From NCBI GenBank assembly GCA_959608885.1, contig CAUHSG010000007.1, forward strand, positions 1-64,000: 64,000 nucleotides of DNA. The letters are read 5' to 3'. The notes beneath the pieces were generated by a model, which searched no databases, had not been told where the DNA came from, and saw only the letters and a program-made list of their open reading frames with translations. Origin of the DNA: an uncultured Coriobacteriia bacterium. GTDB lineage: Bacteria > Actinomycetota > Coriobacteriia > Coriobacteriales > QAMH01. The position numbers and the translations under genes are program-made. Positions 1-11,227 of the stretch are shown here, piece after piece (position 1 is the first letter of the stretch; each line of letters begins with the position of its first letter).

Positions 1-132
1 TGGTCTGCCCGGCGGCTCCTGTGTCGTCCCGTCCCCCGATACGCGACCCGCATCCGCAAATTGTGCGAGTCACCCGCCAGCGCGCGCGGTATCATATCTA
101 AGATTGTAGGCTCTCGCAGAAAGGCGCACCCC
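1..132. other. Upstream region of carB
   Basis: No gene is supported here. The carB frame stays open to the window edge, but the residues do not resemble a CarB N-terminus or CarA. A purine-rich AGAAAGG around 118-124 is a plausible ribosome binding site for the ATG at 133. No convincing -35/-10 pair was seen. Confidence 0.4.
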
Positions 133-3363
<3,231 letters not shown>

Positions 3364-3387
3364 TCAGATTTCGACATACCGAGCAAA

Positions 3388-3421
3388 ACAGGACCCCGTC
3401 TCATGCACGATGGGGTCCTGT
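3388..3421. terminator. Hairpin between carB and the fic gene
   Basis: A perfect 10-bp stem (3388-3397 with 3412-3421, ACAGGACCCC/GGGGTCCTGT) and a 14-nt loop lie between the convergent 3' ends of carB and the Fic gene. The right side continues with CATTT and the left with AAAAC, so it could act in both directions, although there is no long U-tract. Confidence 0.6.
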
Positions 3422-3423
3422 CA

Positions 3424-3465
3424 TTTCGAGCGAAGCCGCCGAAGGCGGCGCAGTCGAGAAATCTC
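3424..3465. repeat. Short GC-rich dyad repeat after the carB terminator
   Basis: The segment holds a GCCGCC-gaa-GGCGGC hairpin flanked by TTCGAG on the left and TCGAGAAA on the right. It lies outside coding sequence and abuts the Fic stop codon. The 10-mer GGCGCAGTCG in its right half also occurs in the palindromic insert at 16876-17007. Similar short intergenic dyads are common in many genomes; that is recollection, not a search. Confidence 0.35.
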
Positions 3466-3466
3466 A

Positions 3467-4606
3467 CTATCTAGCAGCGTCGATTTCACCGCGAATCGCG
3501 GACGGGATAACCCATTCGCCATTACGTCGTCCACCCTCACGTTGCAATAGTCCCTTTGCCTGCAGCTCGACAGTACGCGTCTTAACTGTCCTCTCAGAGA
3601 TGCCAATCACCGCAGCGAGGCCCTTCTGCGTTATTCGTGGGTTATCCGCAATCAGACGAAGTACCGCGAGTTCTCCCAAAGTGCAATTCAAAGTGCAATT
3701 TTTGCACTTTGGGAACGCACTGCTTGCACTTAAAACTGTTCCGTCTTTTTTGAGAGCTCCATAATCGACATGCATATAACGGTTTTTCAGATCGTTGTGC
3801 GCTCCTAGTAACAGGTTCTCAAAGAATCGTTCGAGGAATTCAGTTGTGGCCCTGATACCCTTTGGATAGTCATCATAATTTGCTCGAACAAGCGCATTCC
3901 TGAAATACCAGGAGTTGTCGCGAAACGTCTCATTCTCAACCGTAAAGCCCATCGCGCGCAGATACTTGATAATGAACACCGCTGTCGTACGCGTGTTTCC
4001 CTCGTAAAAAGGATGAACCTGCCATATGCCCGATGTGAACTCGGCGATGTGTTTCGAGATCTCGTCCCGCGACATCCCCTCATACGAGAAGGCGGTTTCG
4101 CGGTCAAAGTCATAATCGAGCGTCTCCCCTATGAGCTCCCAAGGGGCGTAGAGCACTGATTCTCCCTTGAGCACCCATTCCTTCTTGGAGATGTTGTGCG
4201 TTCTATACGTGCCCGCGTCCTTTATCAAGCCCTTGAACAATCGCCCATGGATAGACCGAAGCGTCGCCGGCGAGAACGAGAACGAGCGCTCGCCGAGAAT
4301 CTCCGTAATGCGTGAGGACACGATGTCGGCTTCCTCGCTTTGTAGCTCCTCCCCGGTTCGCTCGCCGCTGCGCGCGTAATAGAACTCGACAAGCTTCTGG
4401 ACCTCGCCAATAGTGAGCCGGCCCTCGATATGCTCCTTTGCTGTGTCAAGCAGATACCGCGACGGACTCAGGCCATCTACCGCCTGAAGGCCAATGGCCG
4501 TCGCCCAGTTCCTGCCCTTTTGGGCTTGATCCGGCTCGCCCTGGCGAATGTACCCCTCAAGGTCCGAGGCCCAAGACCGTGCGTCATGCTGGGTATCGTT
4601 GGCCAT
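3467..4606 (-). CDS. Fic family protein with N-terminal antitoxin-like segment and C-terminal winged helix
   Basis: 379 residues. The Fic catalytic motif HPFYEGNTRT lies at about residues 198-207, with the catalytic His198. Fic enzymes transfer AMP or a related group to a protein hydroxyl. Residues 35-75 (IGLQAVDGLSPSRYLLDTAK and following) resemble the VbhA-type antitoxin segment, so toxin and inhibitor appear fused in one chain. The last third holds a winged-helix domain (about 312-365) preceded by a CKNCTLNC cluster of unknown role. The gene stands alone, has lower GC than its neighbours, and has a TATAAT at 4654-4659 upstream, all consistent with lateral gain. A housekeeping AMPylator or transcription-linked role is equally possible. 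Confidence 0.85.
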   Translation of the reverse strand: MANDTQHDARSWASDLEGYIRQGEPDQAQKGRNWATAIGLQAVDGLSPSRYLLDTAKEHIEGRLTIGEVQKLVEFYYARSGERTGEELQSEEADIVSSRITEILGERSFSFSPATLRSIHGRLFKGLIKDAGTYRTHNISKKEWVLKGESVLYAPWELIGETLDYDFDRETAFSYEGMSRDEISKHIAEFTSGIWQVHPFYEGNTRTTAVFIIKYLRAMGFTVENETFRDNSWYFRNALVRANYDDYPKGIRATTEFLERFFENLLLGAHNDLKNRYMHVDYGALKKDGTVLSASSAFPKCKNCTLNCTLGELAVLRLIADNPRITQKGLAAVIGISERTVKTRTVELQAKGLLQREGGRRNGEWVIPSAIRGEIDAAR

Positions 4607-4653
4607 ATCACATCGCTCTCTGCCTTTGGAAAAGGGACGAAAAACATGTGCCC

Positions 4654-4659
4654 ATTATA
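4654..4659 (-). promoter_or_regulatory. Candidate -10 element of the Fic gene
   Basis: A perfect TATAAT on the minus strand lies 48 nt upstream of the Fic ATG. The -35 is weak (an AGGTGA-like hexamer at about 16 nt). This is the only consensus -10 in the leader. Confidence 0.5.
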
Positions 4660-5018
4660 CCCTTGCACATTCTCGTCACCTCGCGCTTCCCCAGTTCACC
4701 CCATCTGAAACGCGGCGGTAAGCGCCCTGCCATCGCACCGCAACGTGCGGCCGGTATCCTTGCGGGGCAATGTGAGTTGCACCGGCATGGAAGGAGTCGA
4801 GGGCCAAGGGGGCTTTCGGCCCCTTCAGCATGTCGGCAGCGACGATTCGTGCCCACCGCCCCAAATGCGAGAAGACCGAAAGTCCACCGGCTTCGGTCTT
4901 CTCGAAGAGAGCGGCGTGCCATGGACCTGAGGTTGGGGGATTAATCCACGGCACGCCTCGGAAATGGGCATATCACCTGCCGGAGGATCCCAGACATCCC
5001 CCGGCAAGGACAGGAAAA
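4660..5018 (-). other. Hairpin-rich intergenic stretch, possible structured RNA
   Basis: About 360 bases without a recognised gene. It contains a 10-bp stem with one G-U pair (4979-4988 with 4996-5005), a 12-bp stem with one mismatch (4913-4924 with 4946-4957), a perfect 13-bp stem with an 11-nt loop (4868-4880 with 4892-4904), and an AAGGGG/CCCCTT stem at 4806-4825. The first may end the operon on its right. A 92-codon minus-strand reading frame (4676-4954) crosses it but has no Shine-Dalgarno sequence and no recognisable domain. Several stems in a row suggest RNA structure or a decayed element. Confidence 0.3.
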
Positions 5019-5648
5019 TCACCTTCCGCCCATGGGAATGAACATCGTCTCTTGCGAACCGTCCCACTTCTCGCGAGCGCCGATGATGGCATCGTGGAGG
5101 TTCTTGGCACGCGGCTCGACGAACTGCACGGCAAAGCCCAGATCCTTGCGCATGTCGGCCACCATGAACGAAGGCTTGCCCGCGTTGGCGCGCACCATCG
5201 CCTCGTCGGTACCTGTCGCACGCGCCTTCTCGAGTGCGTTCTCGAGGTCGGGATAGCCAACCGTGATCACATCGATGCCGAGGAAATCGCAAGCGTCCTG
5301 GGCTTCGGCCAGGCTGTCCACGAAGATGTGCACGTGGTTGAGACCGGGTTCCCCCTCCTTGTTGAGTTCGGTGAACATCGTGGGGATTGACCAATCGTTT
5401 TGCGTCACGACTTCTATGGAGTGACTACCCCACGCGCCGTAGCAGGCGTGGAACTCCAGTCCCTTGCAGTCGACCTCCTCGCCGTGATAGAGCAGTTTGC
5501 CAAAGGTGTTGGTCGTGTAGAAGAACGGCCCGGACCCGAACAGGCGGTTATGGGCAGTCATGAATGCGCGCCAGTCGGGTGCGCAAAAGCCTAGCTGATG
5601 CACCCAGTCCTTGCCTTCGAAATAAGTCGAGTGATCTTTCATGGTCAT
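5019..5648 (-). CDS. VOC/glyoxalase-fold protein
   Basis: 209 residues from the ATG at 5648, which has GAAGGG about six bases upstream; an in-frame start 13 codons further up lacks this. The sequence fits the vicinal oxygen chelate fold: an N-terminal half containing VHQLGFCAPDW and LFGSGPF, and a second half with NHVHIFVDSLAEAQ. VOC enzymes are metal-dependent lyases, isomerases or dioxygenases on small oxygenated substrates. It is the last gene of an SDR-MFS-SDR-VOC run read from about 9 kb. A second VOC gene (10604-11143) lies in the neighbouring operon and shares the LFGxGPF signature. Substrate unknown. Confidence 0.75.
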   Translation of the reverse strand: MTMKDHSTYFEGKDWVHQLGFCAPDWRAFMTAHNRLFGSGPFFYTTNTFGKLLYHGEEVDCKGLEFHACYGAWGSHSIEVVTQNDWSIPTMFTELNKEGEPGLNHVHIFVDSLAEAQDACDFLGIDVITVGYPDLENALEKARATGTDEAMVRANAGKPSFMVADMRKDLGFAVQFVEPRAKNLHDAIIGAREKWDGSQETMFIPMGGR

Positions 5649-5697
5649 GTGTATCCCTTCTTCTTGCACAAGTGTCAAACGCCCCATGCAATGAAAT

Positions 5698-6528
5698 CTA
5701 GTCGAGCTGCTTTGCCATTGTCATGCCAAACTTGCCACCATCCAAGATGAGGTCGACGCCCGTCAGGTACTCCAAGCCGGGTTCGAGCATGCGCACGATG
5801 AACTCGGCCATCTCGTCAGGATCTCCCAGACGGCCAAATGCAGTGCCGCGTTCGATGCCGGCGACCGTCTCCTCGGATGCCTCGCGCAACATGGGCGTGT
5901 CAAAGGCTCCTGGCGCGATGGAGAAGATACGGCAGCCCTTCTTCCCGAACCTCAGCGTGTTCGCGCGCGTGTAATACTGCGTGAAGGTCTTGGATATCGG
6001 ATAGTACTGGTAGTCCTCGCCCATGGCACGCATGGCCTCGGGCACCTCACGCGCATCTATAGCCGCCTTGACCTTGTCGAAGAACGCAGGGTTGTTGGGA
6101 TCGTCCCAAATCTCGCGCTCCTCGGACGTGGGCTGCACGAAGTATCCCGTGATGGACGAGTAGTTCACCAAAGCCGAGCCTTCTTCGAGATAGGGCAGAA
6201 ACGCCTCGACGAAATTGACCGTTCCCACCATATTGACCTTGACGATAAGGTCACCACCGCCCGTGTCAACGCCCGCGGCGTTTACCACGTTTCCCAACGG
6301 CGCAATCGAGGTCGCATAGGCCGCGAACTCGTCGAGAGAGGCGCGATTGGCGATATCGACTGTCTTCCCATAGGCCTCGACGCCATCGGCTTCGAGCTTG
6401 GCGACGGCGTTGGCAAGGCGTTTCTCGTTGCGTCCTCCTACCAGCACGGGGCCAAACTTGCCCAGCGCTTTGGCGGTGGCAAGGCCCATGCCCGATGTTC
6501 CGCCTGCCACAACTTGCAATCTTTTCAT
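5698..6528 (-). CDS. SDR family NAD(P)-dependent oxidoreductase
   Basis: A 276-residue classical-type short-chain dehydrogenase. It shows the Rossmann signature GGTSGMG near the N-terminus, NAAG at about residue 85, the catalytic Ser in NYSS, and YPISK as the YxxxK pair, with a roughly 50-residue insertion between Ser and Tyr. The ATG at 6528 is chosen over the GTG at 6540 because AGGTGGG lies at good distance only from the former. It sits 49 bases upstream of the VOC gene and downstream of an MFS permease, so it probably oxidises or reduces a hydroxylated compound taken up or exported by this module. Substrate not determinable. Confidence 0.85.
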   Translation of the reverse strand: MKRLQVVAGGTSGMGLATAKALGKFGPVLVGGRNEKRLANAVAKLEADGVEAYGKTVDIANRASLDEFAAYATSIAPLGNVVNAAGVDTGGGDLIVKVNMVGTVNFVEAFLPYLEEGSALVNYSSITGYFVQPTSEEREIWDDPNNPAFFDKVKAAIDAREVPEAMRAMGEDYQYYPISKTFTQYYTRANTLRFGKKGCRIFSIAPGAFDTPMLREASEETVAGIERGTAFGRLGDPDEMAEFIVRMLEPGLEYLTGVDLILDGGKFGMTMAKQLD

Positions 6529-6594
6529 CTCGTTACCCACCTATCCGGACGGCCGCAAGCACGAACGGCCGCCCTTGATCGAAAATCAAATAAC

Positions 6595-8052
6595 CTACTC
6601 GGCATCCGCCTCGGCCTCGGTGGGCTTCTTGAGGAGGAACGTGATGAGGAGCAGGACAATCCAGGCGACCAGCGAGACGATCATGCACAGACGCATGCCC
6701 GTCGCCGGGTCCATCGCCACGAGCAGCGTGAAGACCGCCATACCCACGCCGGCACCAAGGTTCTGGCCCAACTGGATGACGGAGTTGCCAAGCGTGCGCA
6801 ACTGGGCCTTGAGCATGATCTGCGGTGCCGCGGACTGCGTAACCGTCTGCTGGGAGTTGAAGAAGCCACCCAGGAAGGTGAGGATGTAAATCACCCACAC
6901 GGGCACGCCAGGCACGAGCACGAGCACGAAGGCGCCCATGATGAGAACACGCCACACGTTGCCAAAGGTCATGACCCACTTCGCCGTGTTCTGCTTGGCA
7001 ATGATCCTGCCGAACACGGGCCCGAGGAACAGGCCAAGCACGGCCATGAGCGAAGTCGACAGACCGCCGGCAAGCGCGGGGCCTATCGTCTGCACGATGG
7101 AGTCGGTCGCGAGCGTGCGCATGATGAAGCCGGGGATGAAGAACGAAATCGACATCGCGCCGAAGTTATGCAGGAAGTTCGAGCCCGTCAGCACGAGCGT
7201 GTTGCGGTCCTTGAGGGCGTTGAGCGGAACAATGGCGTCGTCCTTCTTCTTCCTGATGATGAAGACGAGCACGATGAGCGCTATGACGGACACGACGAGC
7301 AGCCCCGTGTTGAGCGGCGTGCCGAACTTGACGTAGCTGCTGCCCATGGAAAGCGCGATAATGAGGCAACCCAGGAAGATGGTGATGACCGCGGCACCGG
7401 CGAAGTCGAACTTGCCGCCCTTGACGGCCAGAAATGCGACCTCTTCCTTCTTTACCTTGACGCCCATGAGAATGAGGATCGCTCCCAGGGCGAGGAAGGC
7501 GAAGAGGATGAAGCACCACACGCGCCAGCCGATCTGGTCGATGACCAGACCACCCACGAAGGGGCCGGCAAGGATGCCGATGGACATCATCGTGCCCACA
7601 AGGCCGAGATACAGACCCGCTTGCTTCTTGTCGTAGATGTCGCGGATCATGGTGAAGCCGATGGCGAAGACGCCGGCGCTCACCAGGCCCCAGAAGATGT
7701 TCGCGGCGATGATCATGAACATGTTCGTCGCGATGCCGCGGATGAGGAGCACCAAAGCGCCCACGACGAGCGAGCCACCGGCAAGCAGCCGCTTGGAGGC
7801 CGGGTTGCGCGCGCCGATGAAGCCGTAGATGGGCATGGCGCAGACGCCGATGATGCCGCTGACTCCCTGGGCAAGACCGTAGATGTCCATGCCTCCGATG
7901 TCGGCTGCCGCCGCGGGCAGCATGACCGAGTTCGTGTTCGATACGAGCATGTTGGCGATGACGGCGAGGTAGAGGCCTATGACCGTCATCATCTTCTTTG
8001 CATTTGGAGCGTCTAGAAACGGGTTTCTCGGCTCCTCCTTGACCTGATCCAT
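6595..8052 (-). CDS. MFS transporter, DHA2-like with 12-14 membrane segments
   Basis: 485 residues with evenly spaced hydrophobic segments from residue 20 on, consistent with a 12-14-segment major facilitator permease (EmrB/QacA-like). The start at 8052 (MDQVKEEPRNPF) follows AGAAGGGAGAACCTG; the longer frame to 8088 lacks a ribosome site. It lies between two SDR genes on one strand with short gaps, so uptake or efflux of the substrate of those enzymes is likely. Direction of transport cannot be read from the sequence. Confidence 0.85.
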   Translation of the reverse strand: MDQVKEEPRNPFLDAPNAKKMMTVIGLYLAVIANMLVSNTNSVMLPAAAADIGGMDIYGLAQGVSGIIGVCAMPIYGFIGARNPASKRLLAGGSLVVGALVLLIRGIATNMFMIIAANIFWGLVSAGVFAIGFTMIRDIYDKKQAGLYLGLVGTMMSIGILAGPFVGGLVIDQIGWRVWCFILFAFLALGAILILMGVKVKKEEVAFLAVKGGKFDFAGAAVITIFLGCLIIALSMGSSYVKFGTPLNTGLLVVSVIALIVLVFIIRKKKDDAIVPLNALKDRNTLVLTGSNFLHNFGAMSISFFIPGFIMRTLATDSIVQTIGPALAGGLSTSLMAVLGLFLGPVFGRIIAKQNTAKWVMTFGNVWRVLIMGAFVLVLVPGVPVWVIYILTFLGGFFNSQQTVTQSAAPQIMLKAQLRTLGNSVIQLGQNLGAGVGMAVFTLLVAMDPATGMRLCMIVSLVAWIVLLLITFLLKKPTEAEADAE

Positions 8053-8091
8053 CAGGTTCTCCCTTCTTGTAATCCCACCTTGTCCCATTCG

Positions 8092-8877
8092 CTAGCAGAG
8101 CTCTCCGCCATCGACCACGAGATGCTGTCCGGTCATGAAGCTGGACGCATCCGAGGCGAGGTAGAGCACCGCGTTCGCGCAGTCGGATACCTTTCCCGTG
8201 CGACCAAGGGGAATCTTCGCCAAAATCCCCGGCGCGATCTTCTGGAAGATGTCATCCGATCCCTCGGGGTGCGTCATGTCGGTCTCGATGAAGCCCGGAT
8301 ACAGCGTGTTCATGCGCACGCCCTCCGGGGCAAGGAGCTTCGCGACGCATGGCGTGAGCGCGCGTATGGCACCCTTGGTGGCAGTGTAGGCAACCGAACC
8401 CGCGGCTTTCCACGCGGCAAGCGAGGCAACGGGGATGATCGCACCGACGTCGTTCTTGGCGCACTCCTCCCAGCCATACTTGATCATGAACATGACGCCA
8501 TCCAGGTTGACACCCAGGACCTTGCGCCAGTTGTCGGTGTCGAAAGCCGTCCCGAGGCCGCCCGAAACGGAAAGTCCCGAGATTCCGGCCGAGAGCACCA
8601 TGATGTCGAGGCGCCCGAACGTGGTGATGCACTCCTCGATGGCGGCCTTGCAATCTTCCTCGTTCGAGACGTCGGTGACACGATATGCCGCACTGGCGCC
8701 GGCTGCCTCGATCTCCTCGACCGCCTTTTGCAGCTTGTCCTCGCGACGGGCCGTGAGAAACACCTTGGCACCGTGCTCGGCGAGGACCTTTGCCGACTCG
8801 TTCCCGATTCCATGGGAGCTCGCACCCGTGATGAGGGCAACACGCCCCGTCAGGTCAAAGGGATCTTTCATTTCCAT
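8092..8877 (-). CDS. SDR family oxidoreductase (first gene of the SDR-MFS operon)
   Basis: 261 residues from the ATG at 8877 (GAGG seven bases upstream); the frame extends 41 codons further but that part is arginine-rich and unsupported. Motifs: GASSHGIGNE for cofactor binding, SAGI, and YTATK as YxxxK, with a typical C-terminus STLYPG-like NTLYPGFIETDMT and VDGGELC. Classical fatty-acid/steroid/polyol-type SDR. The operon lies next to a TetR gene and shares a 14-bp upstream motif with the transhydroxylase operon, so the two operons may act on the same substrate class. Confidence 0.85.
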   Translation of the reverse strand: MEMKDPFDLTGRVALITGASSHGIGNESAKVLAEHGAKVFLTARREDKLQKAVEEIEAAGASAAYRVTDVSNEEDCKAAIEECITTFGRLDIMVLSAGISGLSVSGGLGTAFDTDNWRKVLGVNLDGVMFMIKYGWEECAKNDVGAIIPVASLAAWKAAGSVAYTATKGAIRALTPCVAKLLAPEGVRMNTLYPGFIETDMTHPEGSDDIFQKIAPGILAKIPLGRTGKVSDCANAVLYLASDASSFMTGQHLVVDGGELC

Positions 8878-9044
8878 CGCCTTTCCTCTCCATGTTCTTA
8901 TGATTTGAATACACGCCGATTCCCGAGCCCCGCGCTGTCCCTCTCGTGAAACGAAGGGACATGCGCGCATGCGTCGGGCCCCCCAGCTCGACATCTTCAA
9001 AGATGGGGGAAGCGGCCGGTCTATTCAATTTGCAATGATTCTGA

Positions 9045-9058
9045 ATTGGGAACAGTGC
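9045..9058 (-). promoter_or_regulatory. Candidate shared operator upstream of the SDR-MFS operon
   Basis: ATTGGGAACAGTGC on the plus strand lies 168 bases upstream of the SDR start. An identical 14-mer occurs at 14858-14871 upstream of the transhydroxylase gene in the same orientation. Each sits just beyond the 3' end of a TetR gene and before the operon it probably controls. A weak -35/-10 pair (TTCCCA and TTGAAT on the minus strand) overlaps the motif here. Confidence 0.5.
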
Positions 9059-9154
9059 CAGGGCAGCTGGAGCCGCTGGGCATGTTTGGGAGACACATCG
9101 CGATCACCCGCACCCAATCGGTACAAATCGGGCGATCTGTTTCCTCTCCCTGGA

Positions 9155-9730
9155 TTAGTCCTTGGTCGATGGTGGGAATGTCGTCAACCAGAACTGCCGG
9201 GTCATCTCGTCATACAGCTTGGCAAGCTCACGGGGCGTATAGGGCAAGCCATCGCTCACCCACTTCTGTATGAACATGGCTTGGGACGAGGCGAAGAAGT
9301 AGGCGGTGTAATCGGCTTTCCGGATGTCTCCCATCCACTCGTAGGAAGTGAGAATGTCGATGTTGAGATCGTAGATGGCGTGGGTCGCGATGCGGATGAA
9401 CGTATCATCCCTGCCCCTCATGGGGCCAAGAAGCTTGCCGTAGAAAGCGGCGGATTCGTAGATTTTCTCGTATACCTTCTCGTAGAAGAGCATGCTCATA
9501 TCGAATGCCTGCTTTTGCGTCAGCACCACGTTGAGGCTTTCGATGGGCTCGACGACGTCCTGCTTGAAGATCGTGGACAGGACATCGTCCTTGTTCTCGA
9601 ACATGTTGTAGAAAGACTTACGGGAGACATGGGCATTTTGGCATATGTCCGATACGGTTATGCTCGTGTAGGGTCTTTCCTCGACCAGCTCTTTCAGGCT
9701 CGAAATTATCGCGCTCTTCGCATCCCCCAT
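9155..9730 (-). CDS. TetR/AcrR family regulator
   Basis: 191 residues. An N-terminal helix-turn-helix (TSITVSDICQNAHVSRKSFY, about residues 22-41) is followed by a helical ligand domain. It is clearly paralogous to the TetR gene at 14938-15501: both contain IAT-AIY-LN, YFFASSQAM and QKWV-DG. It lies between the FKBP gene and the SDR-MFS operon, with GAGGGGGACGACT before its ATG. It probably represses one or both flanking operons and responds to their substrate. Inducer unknown. Confidence 0.88.
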   Translation of the reverse strand: MGDAKSAIISSLKELVEERPYTSITVSDICQNAHVSRKSFYNMFENKDDVLSTIFKQDVVEPIESLNVVLTQKQAFDMSMLFYEKVYEKIYESAAFYGKLLGPMRGRDDTFIRIATHAIYDLNIDILTSYEWMGDIRKADYTAYFFASSQAMFIQKWVSDGLPYTPRELAKLYDEMTRQFWLTTFPPSTKD

Positions 9731-9802
9731 AGTCGTCCCCCTCGACTCTGCTCTCTACCCCAAGGAGTACGCTCCTCCTATGCCCTAGGCTATGACTTCG
9801 TA

Positions 9803-10318
9803 TCAGTGCTCGCCGGCGGAAAGCGACTCCTGCAGCCTGTCGCAGCCGCACGTGCACCCCTCGGGATGCAACTCATGCTCAATAGGCGTCTCGCTCACGA
9901 TATCGACTAAGGTGATGTCGAAGTTGAGGTTCTGGCCTGCGAGCTCGTGATTGCAATCGAGCACCACCTCTTCGTCGCCTACCTCGAGCACGCGCACGCG
10001 CATGACATCGCCCTCGGGCGTCTGGATGCCCAGCATCGCGCCCACCGGGAGCGCCTCGCCATTGGGAAGCGAGGTCACGGGCATCGAGATGACGAGGGCC
10101 TCGTCACGCTGCCCGTAGGCGCGATCAGCCGGGATGTGAATGCTGCGCGTCTCGCCCACTTTCATGCCCATCACGGCATAATCGAAATCGGGCAGCACGA
10201 CGCCGCTTCCCGCCACGAACTCGAGCGGCTCATCTTGGGCCTTCGTGCTCGCAAACTCCGTGCCGTCATCGAGTTTGCCGCGATACTCGACGATGACGCG
10301 ATCCCCCTGGTTAACCAT
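9803..10318 (-). CDS. SlyD-like FKBP peptidyl-prolyl isomerase
   Basis: 171 residues. The FKBP half-domains (VIVEYRGKLDDGTEFAST, VLPDFDYAVMGMKVGE) flank a chaperone insert, followed by the SlyD signature VVLDCNHELAGQNLNFDI. The tail HELHPEGCTCGC is His/Cys-rich, as in metal-binding SlyD. It catalyses prolyl isomerisation and assists folding; SlyD-type proteins also deliver nickel. Its position at the end of a Mo/Fe-S enzyme operon, 9 bases after the 89-residue gene, suggests a maturation role for that enzyme, which is inference. The start at 10318 follows ATGAGGGAGCA. Confidence 0.88.
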   Translation of the reverse strand: MVNQGDRVIVEYRGKLDDGTEFASTKAQDEPLEFVAGSGVVLPDFDYAVMGMKVGETRSIHIPADRAYGQRDEALVISMPVTSLPNGEALPVGAMLGIQTPEGDVMRVRVLEVGDEEVVLDCNHELAGQNLNFDITLVDIVSETPIEHELHPEGCTCGCDRLQESLSAGEH

Positions 10319-10327
10319 ATTGCTCCC

Positions 10328-10597
10328 TCATCTCTCGCGATTCTTCCCGCGCGCGACGGCGCCGGAGTACATGTTCACCCACGCGCCATCGCGTCGCTCG
10401 TAAAACGGCTTGAGCACGATGTGCCCTCCGTGCGACCCCGAGCCGTGACACGCGATGACGCCTTCCTCGACGATGCCATCGAGCACGAAGACGTCAGCTT
10501 CCACCTCGTAGTAACGACGACCATCGGAGCCCAGGAATGCTCCCGAGCTCCGATCGATGGCCACGACTGGTATTTCACGCAAACGGGCTTTTGCCAT
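10328..10597 (-). CDS. Uncharacterised 89-residue protein of the transhydroxylase operon
   Basis: Not recognised. The soluble, beta-rich-looking 89 residues begin MAKARLREIPVVAIDRSSG and contain GRRYYEVEADVFVLDG and a CHGSGSHGGH stretch that could bind metal. It sits 6 bases after the VOC stop codon and 9 bases before the FKBP gene, so it is almost certainly co-transcribed. Coding is supported by the tight packing rather than by homology. Confidence 0.6.
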   Translation of the reverse strand: MAKARLREIPVVAIDRSSGAFLGSDGRRYYEVEADVFVLDGIVEEGVIACHGSGSHGGHIVLKPFYERRDGAWVNMYSGAVARGKNRER

Positions 10598-10603
10598 GCG
10601 AAT

Positions 10604-11143
10604 CTAGCGTCCCATCATCGCCATGACGTCCTGAATGCCCACGAGGGCGACGTCATCCGGCCACTTCTGGTGCACGCCCATGCCCATCTGCCGCACTTGT
10701 TCGAGCGGCGGATTGATCTCGATGTACTGCCCGAGCTGTTCGCGTGCGTCGACGTAGACCACGCGCATTCCGGAGCCCGAGACCATGTCCATGGCGACCT
10801 CGATGCCGGCAGCGGCAAATTCGTCGACTGTCTCCTGCACGTCGTCGACCCAGATGCAGTAGTGATGCAAGCCGTAACGCTCCGCCTCGGAGTACGGGCT
10901 CGGACAATCGCTCTTGTCCTCGATGAGCTCGATCTCCATGTCACCGAGGTACCCGATGGCCGTGCGCATCTTGACCGGTTGCTCGACGCCACGAATCTTG
11001 CAGCTCTCTGGGGCGTTCACACCCATGTCGATGAACGGACCGGCACCGAAGAGGTCGTGATACAGCTGTGCCGTCTCCTCGATACTCTCCACGTTATACC
11101 CGAGCTGTCTGATGCCGTATTTTCCGAAAAGCTCCTTGCCCAT
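10604..11143 (-). CDS. VOC/glyoxalase-fold protein of the transhydroxylase operon
   Basis: A 179-residue vicinal oxygen chelate protein: IRQLGYNVESIEETAQLYHDL, then LFGAGPF, a second module starting GLHHYCIWVDDVQETVDEF, and a terminal YIEINPP. The usual first metal-ligand His is replaced (RQLGYNV), while His in GLHH and Glu in YIEI remain. A strong GGAGGAACC precedes the ATG at 11143. It lies 84 bases after the beta subunit gene. A ring-cleaving, isomerase or ligand-binding role is possible; substrate unknown. Confidence 0.78.
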   Translation of the reverse strand: MGKELFGKYGIRQLGYNVESIEETAQLYHDLFGAGPFIDMGVNAPESCKIRGVEQPVKMRTAIGYLGDMEIELIEDKSDCPSPYSEAERYGLHHYCIWVDDVQETVDEFAAAGIEVAMDMVSGSGMRVVYVDAREQLGQYIEINPPLEQVRQMGMGVHQKWPDDVALVGIQDVMAMMGR

Positions 11144-11227
11144 GGTTCCTCCTCATGTGAGTAGATGCATTCGCGCTCGCGAAAAGAGCAGGCCGTCGAC
11201 ACATGCCGACGGCCCTTTGCCCCAGAC

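Noticed and set aside
4676..4954. 92-codon minus-strand frame in the hairpin-rich gap
   Set aside because: No ribosome site and no family resemblance; the hairpin arms explain much of its sequence. Kept only as part of the structured-RNA candidate.
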